Assembly (NCBI RefSeq): GCF_025938095.1 | Contig: NZ_JAPCZF010000004.1 | Coordinates: 1-64,000 of the forward strand | Source: Novosphingobium sp. JCM 18896 | GTDB taxonomy: Bacteria > Pseudomonadota > Alphaproteobacteria > Sphingomonadales > Sphingomonadaceae | Reading direction: 5' to 3' | DNA: 64,000 nt | Shown: positions 1 to 11,142 of the stretch, in pieces | Layout of the letters: every line of letters starts with the position of its first letter | How positions within the stretch are numbered: the stretch's first letter is position 1 | Notes under the pieces: model-generated | Databases searched by the model: none | The model's input: only the letters and a program-made list of their open reading frames with translations | What the model was told of the DNA's origin: nothing | Translations under genes and position numbers: made by a program

Positions 1-43
1 AACAAAACGCTTCCGGGCTGCCTCGCGCCGCCCGCCATGGTGA

Positions 44-120
<77 letters not shown>

Positions 121-144
121 CCACCTTGGAATCAAGCACAACAC

Positions 145-171
145 AAGGCCGCCCTTCGGGGCGGCCTTTGT
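145..171 (+). terminator. Rho-independent terminator after tRNA-fMet
   Basis: A perfect 10-bp stem (AAGGCCGCCC/GGGCGGCCTT) with a TTCG tetraloop starts 25 bases after the tRNA and is followed by a short T-rich tail. It is placed to end the tRNA transcript. Confidence 0.85.
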
Positions 172-813
172 CGTTTAGGGCTTCAGTGCAGTCCCTGAGC
201 CCGATGCCCGAGCGCGTGGCGTGCGGTTTGCAAGCAAGGCCGGTTTGCGATCGTCGTCGGGCATGGTGCCCTTGAGAGTGAAATACAGCGATCAGTACCT
301 CGCTACATCGAGCAGCACGCGAACTGGTGCTCGGCGCTTCTCCATGAGGCACGGGAGCCAGAACGGCATGCGGCTCTTGCGGAGTCGCCGGCGATGCAGG
401 CGACGCTCAGCAACGTGCTTTGCCAATGTCGCCTACCAAGGCGCGACGCGATGAGCATTTCGATCAAGGAGCAGGCGGAACTCGGCTAGATCCATCCGCC
501 TGAGAGTCCTTCTGGGCGACAGGTTCGATCTGGCACGACTAGTAGGCCAGGTCGCATCCGGAACTTTGGAATGCCGGGCGAATATATCCTTGCCGGATCG
601 TGCTTGGCGCGAAGCCGCGAAGCAAAGCCTTCCAGTGCGCGCGAGCTTCCGGCGCATTTTCGAACGCGAGGGGGCGGGCAATCGCCGCTATCAGCCGACA
701 AGCCCGCGCCGATAACGGCAGTCTAGAGAAATCTATCTATGGGATCGCCCTCTGGGCGGGGCGGGGTGGCAGCCTTGTGCCAGGCCCCGAAAACCTTCTC
801 GTCTGAAGAAGGA
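172..813. other. Gene-free stretch with decayed coding remnants
   Basis: About 640 bases between the two tRNAs without a convincing intact gene. The best trace is a plus-strand reading frame from about 455 to 712, open for some 85 codons but without an ATG and preceded by an in-frame stop at 452-454; it ends in a region rich in Arg, Ala and Glu. Its codon use (AGA, AGG, CTA, GTA, GGA) is unlike the neighbouring genes. It may be a leftover of transferred DNA next to the tRNA, but I cannot assign a family. Confidence 0.4.
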
Positions 814-900
814 TGGTGCGGTCGAGAAGACTCGAACTTCCACGGGCTTTCGCCCACAACGACCTCAACGTTGCGCGTCTACCAATTCCGCCACGACCGC
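814..900 (-). tRNA. tRNA-Leu (GAG)
   Basis: On the minus strand, an 87-base class II tRNA that starts GCGGTCG and ends CGACCGCACCA, with the CCA encoded. The anticodon loop reads TTGAGGT, giving anticodon GAG, and there is a long variable arm (TGGGCGAAAGCCCG). It decodes CUC/CUU leucine codons. Confidence 0.96.
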
Positions 901-1029
901 TAAATCATCGGGCCGCCGTGGCTGCCCGGGTGGGGTAGGAGCGCGCCATTAGCAAAGGGAGTCGGGGGCTGCAAGCGATGAGTCGGCGATATTGCAGACT
1001 ATTTTTGCACGGCGATGAAACCGCCGATG

Positions 1030-1965
1030 TCAGCCGGGCTTCCAGCCGATCTCGGCGATCCGCGCGCTCTTGGGAACGTCGGTCACGGCTTCGTTGACCT
1101 CGACCGTCTCGCCGGGCGCCAGGACGCGCTTGGGCGGGGCGACTTCGTAGGAATAGACGATCTTCTCGCGCCCGTCGCGCAGCACGATCAGGATCGTCGG
1201 GACCGTACGGCGCGTCTGGCCGACATTGGTGACGGTGCCGCTGGCGCTGAAGAACTCGGCGCCGTTGGGCATCGTGCGGCGATCCTGGCGGTTGGCCGGG
1301 AAGTTGAGCACGAGGTCGGGCTGGGCCTCGGCGAAGGTTGCGCGCGCGAGCGGCATCCAGTCGGGCAGGCCGTAGCGCGCGACGACTGCGACCGCGCCCG
1401 TGGCGACCACGGCGAACAGCGCGGCGGCCATGGTCCACATGCGCAGGCGGTTGCGTCGCGGCTTGAAGGGCGGCTCGAAGTCGAAACTCGAGCGTGCCTC
1501 GTCGAAGTAGCGATCGCCGCTGTCGTCGGCGTAGACGCGGGCGCTCTCGTCGGCGATCGGGCCGAGCGGTGGCTCGGGTTCGGAAACGGCTTCGGGCGTC
1601 GGCCAGTTCAACCCTTCGTGCGTGTCGTCGCTTGGTTTGTCCGCGACGGGTGTTACCGTGGGCGAATCTACCGCGGCCGGCGGCGGTGCTGTGACGGTCG
1701 GGGCCGCTACGGGAACGACGGGCGGCGGAGGAGGAGGCGGTGCAGCGGGCGCCGGTGACGCCGGCGGCGGAGCAGCAGGTTGGGGGGCAGCGGGTTGAGG
1801 GGCCGGGGACTGGGCCGTGGCGCTCGCGACGAGCGCTTCGGCCGAAGGACCATCCTGGAACCAGCTGTGTCGGCACTTGGCGCAGCGTACGGTGCGCCCG
1901 TCCACACCGATCGCACTGTCCGGAACGACGTAGCGGGTCGAACATGCGGGACAGGCGATAATCAT
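1030..1965 (-). CDS. Zinc-ribbon (MJ0042 type) membrane protein with DUF3426-like C-terminus
   Basis: A 311-residue protein. The N-terminus is a zinc ribbon with Cys5, Cys8, Cys28 and Cys31, followed by a Pro/Ala-rich linker (about 44-100), an acidic stretch, one transmembrane segment (about 176-196) and a conserved C-terminal domain of about 110 residues that resembles DUF3426. The start at MIIACP is chosen because the zinc ribbon begins there in this family; a start 18 bases upstream is possible. It is divergent from ftsE-ftsX. The topology suggests a cytoplasmic zinc ribbon and a periplasmic C-terminal domain. Function is not known. Confidence 0.85.
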   Translation of the reverse strand: MIIACPACSTRYVVPDSAIGVDGRTVRCAKCRHSWFQDGPSAEALVASATAQSPAPQPAAPQPAAPPPASPAPAAPPPPPPPVVPVAAPTVTAPPPAAVDSPTVTPVADKPSDDTHEGLNWPTPEAVSEPEPPLGPIADESARVYADDSGDRYFDEARSSFDFEPPFKPRRNRLRMWTMAAALFAVVATGAVAVVARYGLPDWMPLARATFAEAQPDLVLNFPANRQDRRTMPNGAEFFSASGTVTNVGQTRRTVPTILIVLRDGREKIVYSYEVAPPKRVLAPGETVEVNEAVTDVPKSARIAEIGWKPG

Positions 1966-2114
1966 GACGCCATTGTTAAACATGCCGAGGCCCTGTGCGA
2001 CAAGACTTGCGCGGTGGATGGAACGCCGCATTGGCCTTTTTTCCACATGCATAGGTCTGTATAGCCACGATCAGAGACCAGAGACCCGACCGAAGACCCG
2101 ATCGAAACCGCACA

Positions 2115-2854
<740 letters not shown>

Positions 2855-2858
<4 letters not shown>

Positions 2859-3811
2859 ACGAAAGCGGCGGCGGAGCGCGAGCCCTGGCCTGGCGGCGGC
2901 TGTCCGGCGTCGGCGAGCACGAACTCGTCCCGCAGGCGCGCCTGTCGGGGCCGATGCCCTGGGTGATCGCGATCATGGTGGCACTGACCGTCATCGCCGC
3001 GGCCGCCGGACTCGCCTTGCGCAACGCGGCTTCGGCCACCACCGCCGAACTCCGCGGCGGGGTCACCGTCCAGATCGTCGAGGCATCGCCCGAGAAGCGC
3101 ACGAAACAGGCGCAAGCGGTCGTGCGGCGCCTTGGGCGGATGCCCGAGGTGGAGAGCGTGCGGCTCGTCCCGCAGGACGAGCTCGACGGGCTGATCGAGC
3201 CCTGGCTCGGCGGCAAGGCGGGCCATGACGACGACGATTACGAGAGTGCGGACGAGGCGGCGATCCCGGTGCCCGCGCTGATCGATGCGCGGATCACCGG
3301 TGAGGTCACCGATGCGCGCCTCGCCGCGATCCAGGCGGCACTGCGCGGCGAGGCTCCGGCGGCGCGGGTCGATGCCCAGTCGCGCTGGCTCAAGCCTGTG
3401 CTCGATGCGATCGAATCGCTGCAGTGGCTGGCGATCGCGCTGGTTGCACTGCTCGCGCTCGCGCTCGCCGCGGCGGTGCTGCTGGCCGTGCGTTCGGCAC
3501 TTGGTGCCAACCGCGATACGATCGAGATCGTCCATCTGCTCGGCGCGACCGATCGTCAGGTCGCGCGCGTATTCCAGCGCACCACGGGCATTGATGCCGC
3601 GGGTGGGGGCCTGCTTGGCATGGTGTTGGCGTTGGTCGTTTTGCTGTTCCTCGCGCGGCGCTTCGCCTCGCTCGGCGCGGGCATGGTCGATTACGGCGCG
3701 CTCGACTGGCTCGACTGGATCACGCTCGGCTTCGTGCCGCTTGTGGCGATCATGCTGGCGATGCTGACCGCGCGCCTCACGGTCCTGCGCACTTTGCGCA
3801 AGATGCTCTAA
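2855..3811 (+). CDS. ftsX: Cell division protein FtsX
   Basis: A 318-residue inner-membrane partner of FtsE. One membrane segment lies near residues 35-55, then an extracytoplasmic domain of about 130 residues with an acidic loop (GHDDDDYESADEAA), then three membrane segments in the C-terminal half, matching the four-helix FtsX plan. The start is a GTG overlapping the ftsE stop. The extracytoplasmic domain would activate cell-wall amidase regulators during division. Confidence 0.93.
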
Positions 3812-3820
3812 GACGCCGCA

Positions 3821-4351
3821 ATGATCCGCCGAATCCTGTCCTTCGTGGTGCTCGTCTGGCTGCTGGGCTTCGTCTGGTTCGCCGTCGCACTGTCGGGCCC
3901 GGTCGAGGGCGGCAAGAGCGACGCCGTGGTCGTGCTCACCGGGGGCGGTGGGCGGATCGATCGCGGGCTCGAGGCGCTGCAGAAGGGCTGGGCCCGGCGC
4001 ATGCTGGTCTCGGGCGTCGATCGCGAGGTCAAGCCGCGCGAATTCGCGCACGAGTACAAGGTGTCGCCGGCTTTGATGGCTTGCTGCGTGACCCTGGGCT
4101 TCCAGTCGGTCGACACGCGTTCGAACGCGAGCGAGACCGCGGACTGGATCGCCTCGCACAAGTTCCGTTCGGTCCGGCTCGTCACGACCGACTGGCACAT
4201 GCGCCGCGCGGCGATGGAGCTTAGCGCGCAGCTGCCCGGCCATATCGAACTGATCCGCGACGCGGTGCCTTCGCAGCCTACGTTCCGCACGCTGTTTCTC
4301 GAATACAACAAGCTGCTCGCGCGGAGCGTGCAGCGCCTGGCGGGGATGTGA
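3821..4351 (+). CDS. DUF218 (YdcF/SanA-like) membrane-anchored protein
   Basis: A 176-residue protein with an N-terminal membrane anchor (about 5-25) and a DUF218 domain: the DAVVVLTGGGGRIDRG motif near the start and VTTDWHMRRA in the C-terminal half. DUF218 proteins (YdcF, SanA, ElyC) are envelope-associated and several influence cell-wall integrity, though biochemical activity is mostly unknown. It lies 10 bases after ftsX and just before plsC, so it is probably co-transcribed with both. Confidence 0.88.
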   Translation: MIRRILSFVVLVWLLGFVWFAVALSGPVEGGKSDAVVVLTGGGGRIDRGLEALQKGWARRMLVSGVDREVKPREFAHEYKVSPALMACCVTLGFQSVDTRSNASETADWIASHKFRSVRLVTTDWHMRRAAMELSAQLPGHIELIRDAVPSQPTFRTLFLEYNKLLARSVQRLAGM

Positions 4352-4353
4352 CG

Positions 4354-5061
4354 ATGGCAGTGACCGATCGGGCGAGCCTGGGCGACGTGCTGCGCAGCCT
4401 GGTGTTCTACGTCGTCTTCTATCTCGGCACGGCCGGCTATGTGCTCGGCTCGCTTGCCGCCTTGGCCTTCGGGCGGCGCGCCTTCATTACGGCGGTCGAT
4501 GGCTGGTCGGGCTTCCATCGGCTTTGCGCGCGGTACCTTCTCGGCATCCGCGTGGTTCTTGAAGGCGAACTGCCGACCGAGGGGGCGCTCATCGCGCTCA
4601 AGCACGAAAGCTTCTTCGAGGCGATCGACCTGCCGCATATGCTTCATCGCCCGGCGGTGATCGCCAAGGCGGAACTCCTGCGGATCCCGCTCTGGGGCCT
4701 GGCGGGATCGACCTACGGCCTGATCGGGGTCGAACGCGACCAGGGCGCCAAGGCGCTGCGCACGATGCTCACCGCCGCGCGCAAGCTGGTGGCCGAAGGG
4801 CGGGTGCTGGCGATCTTCCCCGAAGGTACCCGCGTGCGCCACGGCACCCGGCCCGAACTGCAGTCGGGCTTCGCCGGGCTCTACAAGCTGCTGGCCATGC
4901 CGGTTGTACCGGTCGCGGTGAACAGCGGTCCGCTCTATCACCGCCGTTGGAAGCGTCCGGGGACGATCACCTTGCGCGTCGGCGAGACGATCCCGACGGG
5001 CTTGCCGCGCGACGAGATCGAAGCGCGCGTGCGCGACGCGATCAACGCGCTGAATCCCTAG
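4354..5061 (+). CDS. plsC: 1-acyl-sn-glycerol-3-phosphate acyltransferase (PlsC family)
   Basis: A 235-residue LPLAT-fold acyltransferase that makes phosphatidic acid from lysophosphatidic acid at the inner membrane. It has an N-terminal membrane segment, an HX4E catalytic motif (His84 to Glu89, in KHESFFE; the common form is HX4D) and the FPEGTR motif (155-160). ATG at 4354 is preferred because GGGGA lies 8 bases upstream; a GTG at 4348 overlapping the previous stop is the alternative. It ends 4 bases inside the convergent transglutaminase gene. Confidence 0.9.
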   Translation: MAVTDRASLGDVLRSLVFYVVFYLGTAGYVLGSLAALAFGRRAFITAVDGWSGFHRLCARYLLGIRVVLEGELPTEGALIALKHESFFEAIDLPHMLHRPAVIAKAELLRIPLWGLAGSTYGLIGVERDQGAKALRTMLTAARKLVAEGRVLAIFPEGTRVRHGTRPELQSGFAGLYKLLAMPVVPVAVNSGPLYHRRWKRPGTITLRVGETIPTGLPRDEIEARVRDAINALNP

Positions 5062-5849
5062 CTACGCGTGACCGTCACCGACTGGTGGTTCATTTCGGCA
5101 GGGCCGTAGCTCGTGAGGAACGAGACGTCGGCGGCGTCGCGGCCGACGCCGATCTTCGCCATCTCGGTCGCCTGCGCCATGCCGGTCGGGTCGACCAGAT
5201 ACCAGGCGCCGCCGAGGAACACCTCGGGCACGGCATGGAAGTCCTGGGGCTCGACGCCGAGCGCATAGACGCTGGCGAAGCGCGCAGGAATCGCGCTGGC
5301 CCGGACGAGCGAGATCAGCAGATGCGCGAAGTCACGGCAGACGCCCTGGCGCATGACGAAGCTTTCGAGCGCGGTGGTCGACGAATTGCTGGTGCCGGGC
5401 TGGTAGGTGCAATGGCTCTGCACCCATTCGCACATCGCTGCCACCCGCGAGCCGCCGGTCAGTCCGCCGAACTGGGCGTCGACGAAGTTCTGGAACTGGT
5501 CCGACGGACAGTAGCGAGAAGGCAGCATGTATTGCACCGTTTCGCCGGGAAGCTGGTGCGGTGGGACCACGGCCAGGCTGTGCAATTCCCCGCTGAGGCG
5601 GTGGATCGCGACCGTGGAGGTGTAGCGAACCCGCAATTCGCCCTGTAGCCGCAGCCAGATCCGATCGCCGATCGTGTCGTGACCGGGCACGCGCGCAAAA
5701 TGCTCGACCGGGCTGATCTCGATATGGGCGTTCTGGATGGTCTGTTCGGGGATCACCGCAGCCTCGACCTGAAGCAGAACATCGGTTCGTTCCAGGAAAT
5801 CGTAGGCGAGTTCGGCCTCGATGCTGAGTGTTGCGACGCGTTGTCCCAT
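5058..5849 (-). CDS. Transglutaminase-like cysteine protease family protein
   Basis: A 263-residue protein with an N-terminal beta-rich region (1-110), as in bacterial transglutaminase-like proteins, and a C-terminal transglutaminase core. The catalytic triad is visible: Cys171 in GVCRDFAHL, His205 in DFHAVPEVFL and Asp220 in YLVDPTG. No signal peptide is seen, so it is probably cytoplasmic. Family members may act as peptidases or amidases; the substrate is unknown. It stands alone, convergent with plsC and upstream of tyrA on the same strand. Confidence 0.88.
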   Translation of the reverse strand: MGQRVATLSIEAELAYDFLERTDVLLQVEAAVIPEQTIQNAHIEISPVEHFARVPGHDTIGDRIWLRLQGELRVRYTSTVAIHRLSGELHSLAVVPPHQLPGETVQYMLPSRYCPSDQFQNFVDAQFGGLTGGSRVAAMCEWVQSHCTYQPGTSNSSTTALESFVMRQGVCRDFAHLLISLVRASAIPARFASVYALGVEPQDFHAVPEVFLGGAWYLVDPTGMAQATEMAKIGVGRDAADVSFLTSYGPAEMNHQSVTVTRS

Positions 5850-5903
5850 TCCCGCGCAGAAGAACCGAAACGCGAAAAGGTTGCAATGTTTCAGTTTCGG
5901 GAC

Positions 5904-6818
5904 TCAGGACTTGCCGTGATCGCTCCGACCGAAATCGGCGCGCGCGTCGTCCTGGCCCTCGGCGATGATCGAGCGGCGGACGGCGCGGGTGCGGGTGAAA
6001 TGATCGAACAGCGCCTGGCCGTCACCGACGCGAATGGCCTTTTGCAACCCGGTCAGATCCTCGGTGAAACGCTGGAGCATTTCGAGCACCGCGTCCTTGT
6101 TCGACAGGAACACGTCGCGCCACATCGTCGGGTCAGACGCGGCGATGCGGGTGAAGTCGCGGAAGCCGCCGGCCGAATACTTGATGACCTCGCTCTGCGT
6201 CACCGCCTCGAGGTCCGAGGCCGTGCCGACGATCGTATAGGCGATCAGGTGCGGCAGGTGGCTGGTCACGGCCAGCACCAGGTCGTGATGCTGCGCGTCC
6301 ATGATCTCGACATTGGCGCCGAGCGCTTCCCAGAACTCGACGAGGCCGGTCAGCAGCAGCAGATTGCTCGGCTCGGGCGGGGTGACGATGCACCAGCGGT
6401 TCTGGAACAGCGTCGCGAAGCCTGCGTCGGGACCAGAGTTCTCGGTGCCGGCGACGGGGTGTGCGGGAATGATCGTGTGGCCGGGCAGGGCTTCGCTGAG
6501 CGCCTTGGCCACGGCCTGCTTGCTCGAGCCGACGTCGCTGATCAGCGCGGTCGGTGGGATGGCATCGGCGCAGGCGCGCGCGGCTTCGCCCATCGCGCTC
6601 GGCGGCACGCAGAAGATTACCAGCTCGGCCTCACGCACGGCATCGGCGGCGGTTTCGCAGACCTGATCGACGAGACCGCGTTCGGTCGCGCGGGCGCGCG
6701 TCTCGGGCAGGTGATCGTAGCCCGTGGTCCGCGCGTCGGGCAGATATTCGCGCACCGCCAGGCCGATCGAGCCGCCCTGGAGGCCGAGGCCGATGATGGC
6801 GATGCGCTGGAAGCTCAT
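5904..6818 (-). CDS. tyrA: Prephenate/arogenate (cyclohexadienyl) dehydrogenase
   Basis: A 304-residue enzyme of tyrosine synthesis that oxidatively decarboxylates prephenate or arogenate. The Rossmann motif is [12 protein letters not shown] near the N-terminus, and [16 protein letters not shown] and SHLPHLIAY are TyrA signatures. No chorismate mutase or ACT domain is fused, so it is the monofunctional form (called tyrC in Zymomonas). Its start overlaps the hisC stop by 4 bases. HisC-type aminotransferases often also transaminate aromatic keto acids, which explains the pairing. Confidence 0.94.
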   Translation of the reverse strand: MSFQRIAIIGLGLQGGSIGLAVREYLPDARTTGYDHLPETRARATERGLVDQVCETAADAVREAELVIFCVPPSAMGEAARACADAIPPTALISDVGSSKQAVAKALSEALPGHTIIPAHPVAGTENSGPDAGFATLFQNRWCIVTPPEPSNLLLLTGLVEFWEALGANVEIMDAQHHDLVLAVTSHLPHLIAYTIVGTASDLEAVTQSEVIKYSAGGFRDFTRIAASDPTMWRDVFLSNKDAVLEMLQRFTEDLTGLQKAIRVGDGQALFDHFTRTRAVRRSIIAEGQDDARADFGRSDHGKS

Positions 6819-7912
6819 TTCGCGGCTTCCGCCATCTCGCGCAAGCCGGCGGCGATCGCATCCATCTGCTCGGCCGTGCCGATGGTGATACGCAGGCCAT
6901 GGGGGAGGCCCTGGCCCGGCAGCCAGCGGGTGATGGTGCCGCGTTCAGCGAGGCCATTGTAGGCGGCCTCGCCGGTCAGCTTGCCGGCGAACAGCAGCAG
7001 GACGAAATTCGCCTCGCTTGGCACCGCGCGGATGCCGTGGTTGTTCATGGCTTCGATCGCCGCGACGAAGCGCGCTCGCTCGGCGGCGTTGTGCTCGCGC
7101 GAGTGTATGACGAAGTCCTGGTCCTCGACGGCGGCGAGCGCAGTGGCCTGCGCGCTGTTGCTCAGGTTGAACGGCCCGCGGATGCGGTTGAGCACGTCGA
7201 TCACCGCCGGTGCCGCGGTGCCCCAACCGACGCGTTCGCCGGCCAGGCCATAACCCTTGGAGAAGGTGCGCGTGACCAGCACGTTGTCATGGGCCTCCGC
7301 CAGCGCGAGCCCACCGTCGTCGTCTTCGGGTGCGACATACTCGGCATAGGCCTGGTCGATCACCAGTAGTACGTCGCCGGGCAGGCCGGCGTGCAGCCGT
7401 GCCAGCTCTTCCCGCGGGGTGAACGAGCCGGTGGGATTATTGGGATTGGCGAGAAATACCACGCGGGTCTTGTCGCTGACCAGCGCGAGCAGCGCATCGA
7501 CGTCTGTTCCGTAGTCGAGGTCGGGCGCGATCACTGGAGTTGCGCCGCAACGCCGCGCAACGATCTCGTAGAGCGAGAAGCCATAACGGACGTAGAGGAT
7601 TTCGTCTCCCGGGCCAGCATAGGCGGAGGCCGCCACGCTCAGCAGTTCGCCCGAGCCGGTGCCGCAGATGATCCGCGCGGGATCGACCCCATGGACCTTG
7701 CCGATCGCCGCGCGCAGCGCGTTGCTGTCGGGATCGGGGTAGAGCGAGGGCACCACCGCCTGCGCGCGCGCAGCCAAAGCCTTGGGGCTGGTGCCCAGCG
7801 GGTTCTCGTTGGCCGAAAGCTTGATCAGCGGACGCCCGTCCTTGCCGGCGCTCTTGCCGGGGACATAGGCGTGGATCTCGGCGATCCAGGGTTTGGGCTG
7901 CGGACCGGTCAT
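6815..7912 (-). CDS. hisC: Histidinol-phosphate aminotransferase (probably also aromatic aminotransferase)
   Basis: A 365-residue fold-type I PLP enzyme. Motifs: LSANENPLG near residue 35, [11 protein letters not shown] (153-163) and the PLP lysine Lys219 in [15 protein letters not shown]. The start at MTGPQPKPW is the family-typical N-terminus; an upstream in-frame start would add ten residues and is less likely. It is separated from the hisBHAF-hisE cluster by about 51 kb and sits upstream of tyrA, consistent with a dual role in histidine and aromatic amino acid synthesis. Confidence 0.93.
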   Translation of the reverse strand: MTGPQPKPWIAEIHAYVPGKSAGKDGRPLIKLSANENPLGTSPKALAARAQAVVPSLYPDPDSNALRAAIGKVHGVDPARIICGTGSGELLSVAASAYAGPGDEILYVRYGFSLYEIVARRCGATPVIAPDLDYGTDVDALLALVSDKTRVVFLANPNNPTGSFTPREELARLHAGLPGDVLLVIDQAYAEYVAPEDDDGGLALAEAHDNVLVTRTFSKGYGLAGERVGWGTAAPAVIDVLNRIRGPFNLSNSAQATALAAVEDQDFVIHSREHNAAERARFVAAIEAMNNHGIRAVPSEANFVLLLFAGKLTGEAAYNGLAERGTITRWLPGQGLPHGLRITIGTAEQMDAIAAGLREMAEAAK

Positions 7913-8030
7913 GCCGCGGGCTTTAGGGCGGCTTTGGCGCAAAGCACAAGCGCCGCGTTTTCGGGACCTTCACAGAGCGGGCAAAATGATGCTTTCTGTC
8001 GCCGGGACGCGACAGCTTGGGGGGACGAGC

Positions 8031-9560
8031 ATGCGGACGGATGGACTGTTCTGGCGCGCGTTGAACGCGGCGCGCGCGGCCAATCTCGAAGACGAAGGCC
8101 AGGCACCGGCGATCGCGGGATCGGCCGGGCTCACCCGGCGCCGGATGCTCGGCGCCATGGCGGCGAGCGCCGCGCTGCCCATGGTCGGCTGCGCGCCGCT
8201 GCCCACCGCGAGTTCGTCGAGCCGCGTGGCGATCGTCGGTGGCGGCCTGGCCGGGCTGATCGCACTGCGCGACCTGCGCAAGGCCGGGGTCGAGGCGACG
8301 CTCTACGAGGCGCGCAGCCGGCTCGGCGGCCGTGTTTCGACCTATCACGGCGGCCCGGTGCCCGCCGACGACGGCGGCCAGTTCATCAACGGCGATCATG
8401 ACGACGTCTTGGCGCTGGCCCGGGAGCACCGGCTCGAACTGATCGACCGCGTGCCCTTGGCGGGCCGGACCCTGCTGGTCGATTCCTACTGCCGGGTGCT
8501 CACTGAGGAGCAGCTAGTCGAGGACCTGCGACCGCTGGCCACGGCGATCGCCGCCGATGCCGCCGCGATCGATGCCGACGACGGCGCCCTGGCCGCGCTC
8601 GATGCGATCTCGGTCAGCCAGTATCTCGATCGGCATCACAACCTCGTCAAACCCTATGTCCGCGCGCTGATGGAAGCGACGATGCGCACCGAGTTCGGGC
8701 AGGATCCGAGCCAAGCCTCGGCGGTCCAGCTGATCTGGAACCTGCCGCAGGTCTCCGGTCGCCAGCTCCGCGTGATCGGATCGAGCGACGAGCGCTTCGT
8801 GCTCAAGGGCGGGTCGGGCACTCTGATCGAGGCGCTCGCACCAGACTTGATGGCCCATGTCCATACGGCGCATGTGCTGGAAGCGGTGCGGCCTTCGGGC
8901 GCGGGCGCGCGGTTGCGCTTCGCCAACGGCAAGGTGGTCGAGGCAGAACGCGTGATCGTCACCGTCCCTGCGCCGTTGCTCCGCACGATCGATTTCGGCG
9001 GGATGCTGCCGCCCCTGTGGCAGAGCTACGCAGCCGAGATCGACAACGGCCGCAACGAGAAGCTCAACGCCGCCTATCACGGCAAGCCCTGGGAGGGCTC
9101 GATGGGCCGCGCCGGCGACGTCTGGCCATTAGCCGGCGGCTTTGCCGAGGGCTGGGACGCGACCACCGTGGCGGGCGACACCGGGCTGATGACCTTCTTT
9201 ATGGGCGGCGCGCAGTGCGCGGCTTCCACCAGGTACGACGCCGCCAGCCTGCGCCGCGATTTCGAGACCGTTGTCGCTTCCGCTGTGCCCGGCTTGACCC
9301 AGGCCGCGACCACCTGGCAGCGCCGCACCAACTGGACCAACGACCGCTTTGCGCGCGGGTCCTACGCCTGCTTCCGGCCGGGCCAACTGACCCGCTATGC
9401 CGGGCTGTTCTGGCTCGAAGAGGGCGGCAAGGCGGTGCAGAGCCCCGTCGTCGGCCCGCTGATCTTCGCCGGCGAGCACCTGTCCGATGCCTGGCCGGGC
9501 TTCATGAACGGCGGCGCGCAGACCGGGCGGCTGGCGGCCCAGGCGGTGCTCGGCAGCTGA
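8031..9560 (+). CDS. Tat-exported flavin amine oxidase, possible lipoprotein
   Basis: A 509-residue FAD-dependent amine oxidase. The dinucleotide-binding motif [11 protein letters not shown] is at 67-77, and the FAD C-terminal motif [15 protein letters not shown] is near the end. A twin-arginine signal (TRRRMLG, Arg36-38) lies about 35 residues in and ends with a possible lipobox, MVGC (Cys54). The start is set by GGGGGA 6 bases upstream. Amine oxidases of this kind oxidise primary or polyamines; the substrate is unknown. It is divergent from hisC and precedes metX by 44 bases. Confidence 0.87.
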   Translation: MRTDGLFWRALNAARAANLEDEGQAPAIAGSAGLTRRRMLGAMAASAALPMVGCAPLPTASSSSRVAIVGGGLAGLIALRDLRKAGVEATLYEARSRLGGRVSTYHGGPVPADDGGQFINGDHDDVLALAREHRLELIDRVPLAGRTLLVDSYCRVLTEEQLVEDLRPLATAIAADAAAIDADDGALAALDAISVSQYLDRHHNLVKPYVRALMEATMRTEFGQDPSQASAVQLIWNLPQVSGRQLRVIGSSDERFVLKGGSGTLIEALAPDLMAHVHTAHVLEAVRPSGAGARLRFANGKVVEAERVIVTVPAPLLRTIDFGGMLPPLWQSYAAEIDNGRNEKLNAAYHGKPWEGSMGRAGDVWPLAGGFAEGWDATTVAGDTGLMTFFMGGAQCAASTRYDAASLRRDFETVVASAVPGLTQAATTWQRRTNWTNDRFARGSYACFRPGQLTRYAGLFWLEEGGKAVQSPVVGPLIFAGEHLSDAWPGFMNGGAQTGRLAAQAVLGS

Positions 9561-9604
9561 CGTCATTGACAGCAGCCGGGGCGTCCCCCAAGTCCGCACA
9601 TCCT

Positions 9605-10714
9605 ATGGCTACCGCCGCCGTCATCGCTGCCAGCGAAGTGCTGGAACTGACCGAACCGCTGCCGCTCGATTGCGGCCAGCAGCTCGAAGGCGTGCGCATC
9701 GCCTACGAGGCCTATGGCACGCTGTCGCCGGCCAAGGACAACGTCGTGCTGATCCAGCACGCGACGACCGGCGACCAGCACGTCGCCAGCCCGCATCCCA
9801 AGACCGGCAAGCCCGGCTGGTGGGATCGCATGGTCGGGCCGGGCAAGCCGATCGATACCGACCGCTTCTACGTGCTCTGCGCCAATGTCCTGGGCTCGTG
9901 CATGGGCTCGACCGGCCCGGGCAGCCTCGCGCCCGACGGGCGGCCCTATGCGATGCGCTTTCCGGTCATCACGATCCGCGACATGGTCCGCGCGCAGGTG
10001 GCCCTGCTCGATACGCTGGGGATCGAGCGGCTCTATTGCGTGGTCGGCGGCTCGATGGGCGGCATGCAGTCACTGAGCCTCGCCGCCAACTGGCCGCACC
10101 TGCCCGAGCGCGTCATGGTCATCGCCGCGACCGCAACGATGCCCGCGCAGAACATCGCCTTCCAGGAGGTCGGCCGCCAAGCGATCACCGCGGATCCCAA
10201 CTGGCAGGCGGGCGACTACTACGGCACGGGCAAGGCGCCCGACGCGGGCCTCGCGGTTGCTCGCATGGCCGCGCACATCACCTATCTGTCCGAAGCCAGC
10301 CTGACCGAGAAGTTCGGCCGCCGCCTGCAGGACCGCCAGTCGAAGACCTTCGGCTTCGACGCCGATTTCCAGGTGGAAAGCTATCTGCGCCACCAGGGCG
10401 CGAGCTTCACCAACCGCTTCGACGCGAACTCGTACCTCTACATCACGCGCGCGATGAGCTATTTCGACCTCGCCGAAGAGCACGGCGGCCTGCTCGCCGA
10501 CGCCTTCCGCGCGAGCGAGGCGCGCTTCTGCGTGATCAGCTTCGATACCGACTGGCTCTATCCGACCGAACTTTCGCGCAAGCTGGTCCATGCGCTCAAC
10601 GCCTCGGGCGCGCCGGTCAGTTTCGTCGAGCTGTCGGCACCCTTTGGCCACGACAGCTTCCTGCTCGACGTGCCCGCGCTCGATCGCGTGATCGCCGGGT
10701 TCCTCAGCCGATGA
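9605..10714 (+). CDS. metX: Homoserine O-acyltransferase MetX
   Basis: A 369-residue alpha/beta hydrolase-fold enzyme that acylates homoserine (acetyl- or succinyl-CoA) for methionine synthesis. The nucleophile is Ser150 in GGSMGGMQ, with Asp316 in SFDTDWLYP and His349 in FGHDSFLL completing the triad. It overlaps the next gene by 4 bases and is followed by metW, the usual partner, with a GNAT gene in between. I saw no SAM riboswitch in the 44-base leader. Confidence 0.93.
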   Translation: MATAAVIAASEVLELTEPLPLDCGQQLEGVRIAYEAYGTLSPAKDNVVLIQHATTGDQHVASPHPKTGKPGWWDRMVGPGKPIDTDRFYVLCANVLGSCMGSTGPGSLAPDGRPYAMRFPVITIRDMVRAQVALLDTLGIERLYCVVGGSMGGMQSLSLAANWPHLPERVMVIAATATMPAQNIAFQEVGRQAITADPNWQAGDYYGTGKAPDAGLAVARMAAHITYLSEASLTEKFGRRLQDRQSKTFGFDADFQVESYLRHQGASFTNRFDANSYLYITRAMSYFDLAEEHGGLLADAFRASEARFCVISFDTDWLYPTELSRKLVHALNASGAPVSFVELSAPFGHDSFLLDVPALDRVIAGFLSR

Positions 10715-11142
10715 GAGCGCTTCCTGCGGGCTATGTCCTGATCGATGCGCCGGACCGGATCGATGCCGTTGCTGCCCATGCCTATCTGACGCGGTCCTAT
10801 TGGGCCGAAGGCATCCCGCTCGAGACCGTCGAACGTTCGATCGCGGGTTCGCTGTGCGTCGCGATCCAGCACGAGGGGCGCCAGGTCGCCTTCGCGCGCA
10901 TCGTCAGCGACTATGCGACCTTCGCTTACCTCGCCGACGTCCACGTGATCGAGGACCATCGTGGGCAGGGGCTCTCGCATGTGATGGTCGAGCATTTCCT
11001 CGCGCATCCGCGGCTGCAGGGGCTGCGGCGTTGGGCGCTGTTCACGCTCGATGCCCACGGGCTCTACGAACAATACGACTTTTCGCGCTACCCCCATCCC
11101 GAGAGGGTGATGACGCGCGACGATCCGGACGTGTACCGATGA
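10711..11142 (+). CDS. GNAT family N-acetyltransferase
   Basis: A 143-residue protein with a GNAT core: [19 protein letters not shown] (beta4) and the acetyl-CoA loop [12 protein letters not shown], then YEQYDFSRY near the end. Its start overlaps the metX stop (ATGA) and its stop overlaps the metW start, so it is translationally coupled inside the metX-metW unit. The substrate is not evident; position suggests a role linked to methionine or sulfur metabolism, but that is inference. Confidence 0.88.
   Translation: MRALPAGYVLIDAPDRIDAVAAHAYLTRSYWAEGIPLETVERSIAGSLCVAIQHEGRQVAFARIVSDYATFAYLADVHVIEDHRGQGLSHVMVEHFLAHPRLQGLRRWALFTLDAHGLYEQYDFSRYPHPERVMTRDDPDVYR

Noticed and set aside
905..1945. Long minus-strand frame of 346 codons over the zinc-ribbon gene
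   Set aside because: Arg/Ala-rich shadow in another frame of the 1030-1965 gene, typical of high-GC DNA.
9561..9604. Possible SAM riboswitch before metX
   Set aside because: The gap is only 44 bases and lacks the SAM-II or SAM-V pattern.
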